Of a stretch of 64,000 nt of DNA, positions 61,664-64,000 are shown piece after piece (the first letter of the stretch is position 1; each line of letters opens with the position of its first letter). This DNA comes from Desulforamulus ferrireducens (GTDB taxonomy: Bacteria; Bacillota; Desulfotomaculia; Desulfotomaculales; Desulfotomaculaceae): positions 1,426,001 to 1,490,000 of the forward strand of contig NZ_CP019698.1 in assembly GCF_002005145.1 (NCBI RefSeq), given 5' to 3'. A model generated the notes under the pieces. It searched no databases, was not told the DNA's origin, and saw nothing but the letters and a program-made list of their open reading frames with translations. The translations under genes and the position numbers were made by a program.

Positions 61664-62217
61664 CGTAGCAGAAGAAACAGCAAGACAATGATAATTGAAA
61701 CCAGGATAGTGATGACCTCAAAGTAGTTTTCCAGAAATGACTTGGCGGTTTCGCCTAAATAAAAGATAATTAGACCTTCTAAGAAAAATCTAGCACCGCG
61801 ACTGAGAGCAGAAGCAATGATAAATACCTTCAAGTTGATGCCGAAGACGCCGGCACTGATGGTAAATATTTTATAGGGAATGGGTGTAAAACCGGCAATA
61901 CCCACTGCCCACCCGCCATATCTATGAAAAAGCTGGTTAATTTTTTCAATGCGTTGGTGTGATACCAGCCTTTGCAAGAGGGGTCTACCCGCCTTTGCCC
62001 CGATGACATAACCTAATATACCCCCAAGCAAAGAAGCTATGGTTGTAATCCCGGCATACCACAGGGACATAGCTGGATTACTTAAGGACATGGCTATGAG
62101 TAAGACATCCGGTGGTACGGGAAAAAAGGATGATTCAATGAAGGACCAGATAAACAGGCCGATTTCACCATACTGGTTGAAGAATTCATAGCCGTTTTGT
62201 ACAAGACCATCGCCCAT
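61642..62217 (-). CDS. DedA/YqaA-family (VTT domain) membrane protein
   Basis: 191 residues, about five helices. The motifs SFIESSFFPVPPDVLLIAMSLSNP, GGILGYVIGAKAGRPLL and FTPIPYKIFTISAGVFGINLKVFIIASALSRGARFFLEG fit the YqaA-like branch of the DedA/SNARE-associated superfamily, linked to lipid flipping and membrane homeostasis. Single gene on the minus strand. Confidence 0.88.
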   Translation of the reverse strand: MGDGLVQNGYEFFNQYGEIGLFIWSFIESSFFPVPPDVLLIAMSLSNPAMSLWYAGITTIASLLGGILGYVIGAKAGRPLLQRLVSHQRIEKINQLFHRYGGWAVGIAGFTPIPYKIFTISAGVFGINLKVFIIASALSRGARFFLEGLIIFYLGETAKSFLENYFEVITILVSIIIVLLFLLLRKKGTKK

Positions 62218-62465
62218 TACCCAGCCCCCTTTCCATTGATAAATTGAACCTTTAACATAACCATCTGTTCAAGAAAGCCATGTCAAAGGTCCTGCCACTC
62301 TTTGAATTATATGAGAGAAGCTTCTGGCTGTCAATTAATTATCAGGCATTAGGGCCTTCTTTCAAAACGGGTTAGAAAGCGGTAAAATATTGTTGTCCTA
62401 TGTCATTATCTGATAAATTTAGACTATCCAGGTTTGTTAACAAAAATAACCAGAAGGAGCTTTTA

Positions 62466-63257
62466 ATGAATAGATTGGTTGTGGTAAAGGGTGCTGGGGA
62501 TATGGCTACCGGTATTGCCCATCGCTTACATCGCAGTGGATTTCGAGTAATTACTACAGAATTAGCCAAGCCAACTGTTATTCGCCGCACGGTGGCCTTT
62601 GCTGAAGCCATCTATGAAGGCAAAGTAGTGGTGGAGCAAGTTACGGCAGTAAAAACAGCACTGGCAAATGCAAGGAAGGTGGCGGAGGAGGGTTACGTGC
62701 CGGTGGTGGTTGATCCCGAAGGGGTAGTGATTAAGGAGTTAAGGCCCTGGGCGGTGGTGGATGCCATTTTGGCTAAACGCAACACTGGTACCAAGATAAG
62801 CGACGCCCCGGTGGTGGTAGCTGTGGGTCCAGGTTTTACTGCCGGTGAGGATGTCCATGCAGTGATAGAGAGTATGCGGGGACATTTTTTGGGTCGGGTT
62901 ATATATAGTGGGCAGGCGTTGCCCAATACAGGTTGTCCTGGTGAGATAGGAGGCTATACCAAGGAAAGAATTTTACGGGCTCCCTGTGCGGGAGTATTTC
63001 AGGCCAAGCGACAAATTTGCGAACCGGTTACCGCTGGGGAAACCGTGGCCTGGGTTAACCAAGTGCCCGTGGTGGCAGCTGTTTCCGGGGTGTTGCGGGG
63101 GCTATTAAAGGATGGTTTGACAGTGGAAAGGGGTATGAAGATTGGTGATATTGACCCCCGCTGTGAGCCCGAGCATTGTTTCACCATTTCGGATAAAGCC
63201 AGAGCTATAGGTGGCGGTGTATTGGAAGCACTACTCTACTACGCCGCCAGGGAATAA
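62466..63257 (+). CDS. yqeB: YqeB, selenium-dependent molybdenum hydroxylase accessory protein
   Basis: 263 residues from ATG 62466 (AAGGAG upstream; the frame opens at 62400). N-terminal Rossmann-type loop VVKGAGDMATGIAHRLHRSGF, then DAILAKRNTGTKISDAPVVVAVGPGFTAGEDVHAVIES and GEIGGYTKERILRAPCAGVF, the EF2563/YqeB family pattern. These proteins occur with selenium-dependent molybdenum hydroxylases (purine/xanthine dehydrogenase type) and are thought to help insert the labile selenium. Followed 21 bp later by yqeC. Confidence 0.88.
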   Translation: MNRLVVVKGAGDMATGIAHRLHRSGFRVITTELAKPTVIRRTVAFAEAIYEGKVVVEQVTAVKTALANARKVAEEGYVPVVVDPEGVVIKELRPWAVVDAILAKRNTGTKISDAPVVVAVGPGFTAGEDVHAVIESMRGHFLGRVIYSGQALPNTGCPGEIGGYTKERILRAPCAGVFQAKRQICEPVTAGETVAWVNQVPVVAAVSGVLRGLLKDGLTVERGMKIGDIDPRCEPEHCFTISDKARAIGGGVLEALLYYAARE

Positions 63258-63278
63258 AAAAGAGGGGTGAAGACTTTT

Positions 63279-64000
63279 TTGCCAACTCTCACACCATTTA
63301 ATTGGCAGAAATTCCTAAGGAATCTGCCCTTTCCCAGGGTAGTGACCCTGATTGGCGGAGGAGGTAAAACAGGACTCCTCTATTTCCTGTTGAACCATTT
63401 ACAAGCTTTGGGAATGGAAGCAGTGGCAGCTACCACCACCAAAATGTCCGGTTTACGAAGCCAGAGCGGTTTTGTCGAGGTCAAGAACCTTACAGAAGCT
63501 GCTGAGCTGTTACAGCAGCGGAGACAGAGGCCAGAACCGTTGACGCTGGTTGGCGGCAGAGATAGCCAGCAGCCAGATAAAATGGTGGGCATACCCGGGG
63601 CTTGGCTGGATCAACTGGCTACGGAGTTTCCCAACACCTTTTTTCTCATTGAGGGAGATGGCTCCGCTGGCCGCTCCCTCAAGGGTCACTTAGCCCATGA
63701 ACCGGTAATTCCCCAAAGCACTGGATTGGTGGTGCCTGTCATTGGCTTTGATGTGCTGGGAGCATCACTAAATAGCAACAATGTACATCGTCCCGAGAGA
63801 GTAACGCAAATGACTGGCCAGCCGCCGGAAAGTACCGTCACCATCGAGTTGGTTTTACGGTTGTTGTTACATCCTGAGGGTTATTTGAGGCGTTGCCCTC
63901 CCCATAGTCAAATTTTGCCCTTCATTAATAAAGTGGAAAGGGCAGCGGCTTTAGGCCAGGCTCAGCAGCTGGCCGCAGGTATCCTGGCCAGCCAACAGGC
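63279..64000 (+). CDS. yqeC: YqeC, putative selenium-cofactor biosynthesis protein (3' end outside window)
   Basis: 240 codons are visible with no stop before base 64000. Translation begins at TTG 63279 (GAGGGGTG about 10 nt upstream) with MPTLTPFNW, a P-loop VTLIGGGGKTGLLYFL (about residues 27-42), AATTTKM, and FLIEGDGSAGRSLKGHLAHEPVIP, the signature of YqeC proteins that pair with YqeB. An ATP-binding accessory protein for selenium-dependent molybdenum hydroxylases. Same operon as yqeB. Confidence 0.85.
   Translation, partial: MPTLTPFNWQKFLRNLPFPRVVTLIGGGGKTGLLYFLLNHLQALGMEAVAATTTKMSGLRSQSGFVEVKNLTEAAELLQQRRQRPEPLTLVGGRDSQQPDKMVGIPGAWLDQLATEFPNTFFLIEGDGSAGRSLKGHLAHEPVIPQSTGLVVPVIGFDVLGASLNSNNVHRPERVTQMTGQPPESTVTIELVLRLLLHPEGYLRRCPPHSQILPFINKVERAAALGQAQQLAAGILASQQ

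Overview
The window looks like a chromosomal segment of a spore-forming, sulfate-reducing Gram-positive anaerobe of the Desulfotomaculum/Desulforamulus type. The evidence is a DsrM-DsrK membrane pair without DsrJOP, a Tat-exported [FeFe] hydrogenase with HybA- and NrfD-like partners, a putative sulfate exporter (YeiH family), a SpoVA/YhcN spore-membrane operon, the cortex amidase CwlD, a menaquinone-type prenyltransferase, and maturation genes for selenium-dependent molybdenum hydroxylases. All assignments come from reading motifs; no database search was run.

Layout. 1-8 kb: 3' end of a hydrogenase-like gene, a small ribbon-helix-helix-like protein, a cysteine-cluster protein, the hydrogenase operon (minus strand), a LysR regulator and a divergent O-methyltransferase. 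8-11 kb: dsrMK, preceded by a long potential RNA hairpin. 11-16 kb: an unknown protein, a divergent cis-prenyltransferase, an HD-GYP protein, and a YeiH transporter with a small membrane partner. 16-25 kb: one uninterrupted glycogen operon (glgB-glgC-glgD-glgA-GH13-malQ). 25-33 kb: NAD synthetase, a BglII-fold-like protein, and a minus-strand spore operon with the gene content of the transposon-borne spoVA-2mob operon (two DUF1657, DUF421/YetF, SpoVAC, SpoVAD, SpoVAE, YhcN). Next to it is a divergent DUF421-DUF4363 pair. 33-43 kb: Nudix, HtpG, a binding lipoprotein with a low-complexity tail, a hydrogenase-like sensor fused to a chemotaxis signalling domain, SAM decarboxylase, two crcB genes and truA.

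43.5-48.5 kb looks like an accessory patch. It holds a tRNA-Leu(GAG), a leader-like region and a CRISPR array of 22 identical 30-bp repeats with no cas genes in the window. The array is followed by the remains of a GHKL (AgrC-like) sensor kinase and an NhaB antiporter with a structured leader. 48.6-64 kb: a DUF6323-DUF6179 pair, a PAS sensor kinase and a decayed relative of its C-terminus, a MenA-like prenyltransferase, CPBP protease, RNase J, a TRIC-type channel, a FIST sensor coupled to a broken GAF-GGDEF-EAL gene, CwlD, a diguanylate cyclase, a DedA-like protein, and yqeB-yqeC running off the end.

How the genes work together: the exported hydrogenase complex and DsrMK are both quinone-linked electron-transfer modules, and the MenA-like enzyme would supply the menaquinone. 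Glycogen storage and release, the SpoVA operon and CwlD fit a sporulating life cycle. Several c-di-GMP and redox-sensing genes, some decayed, suggest active turnover of signalling genes. Six copies of a hairpin built on GTGTCGC/GCGACAC sit at gene ends across the window and form a repeat family.
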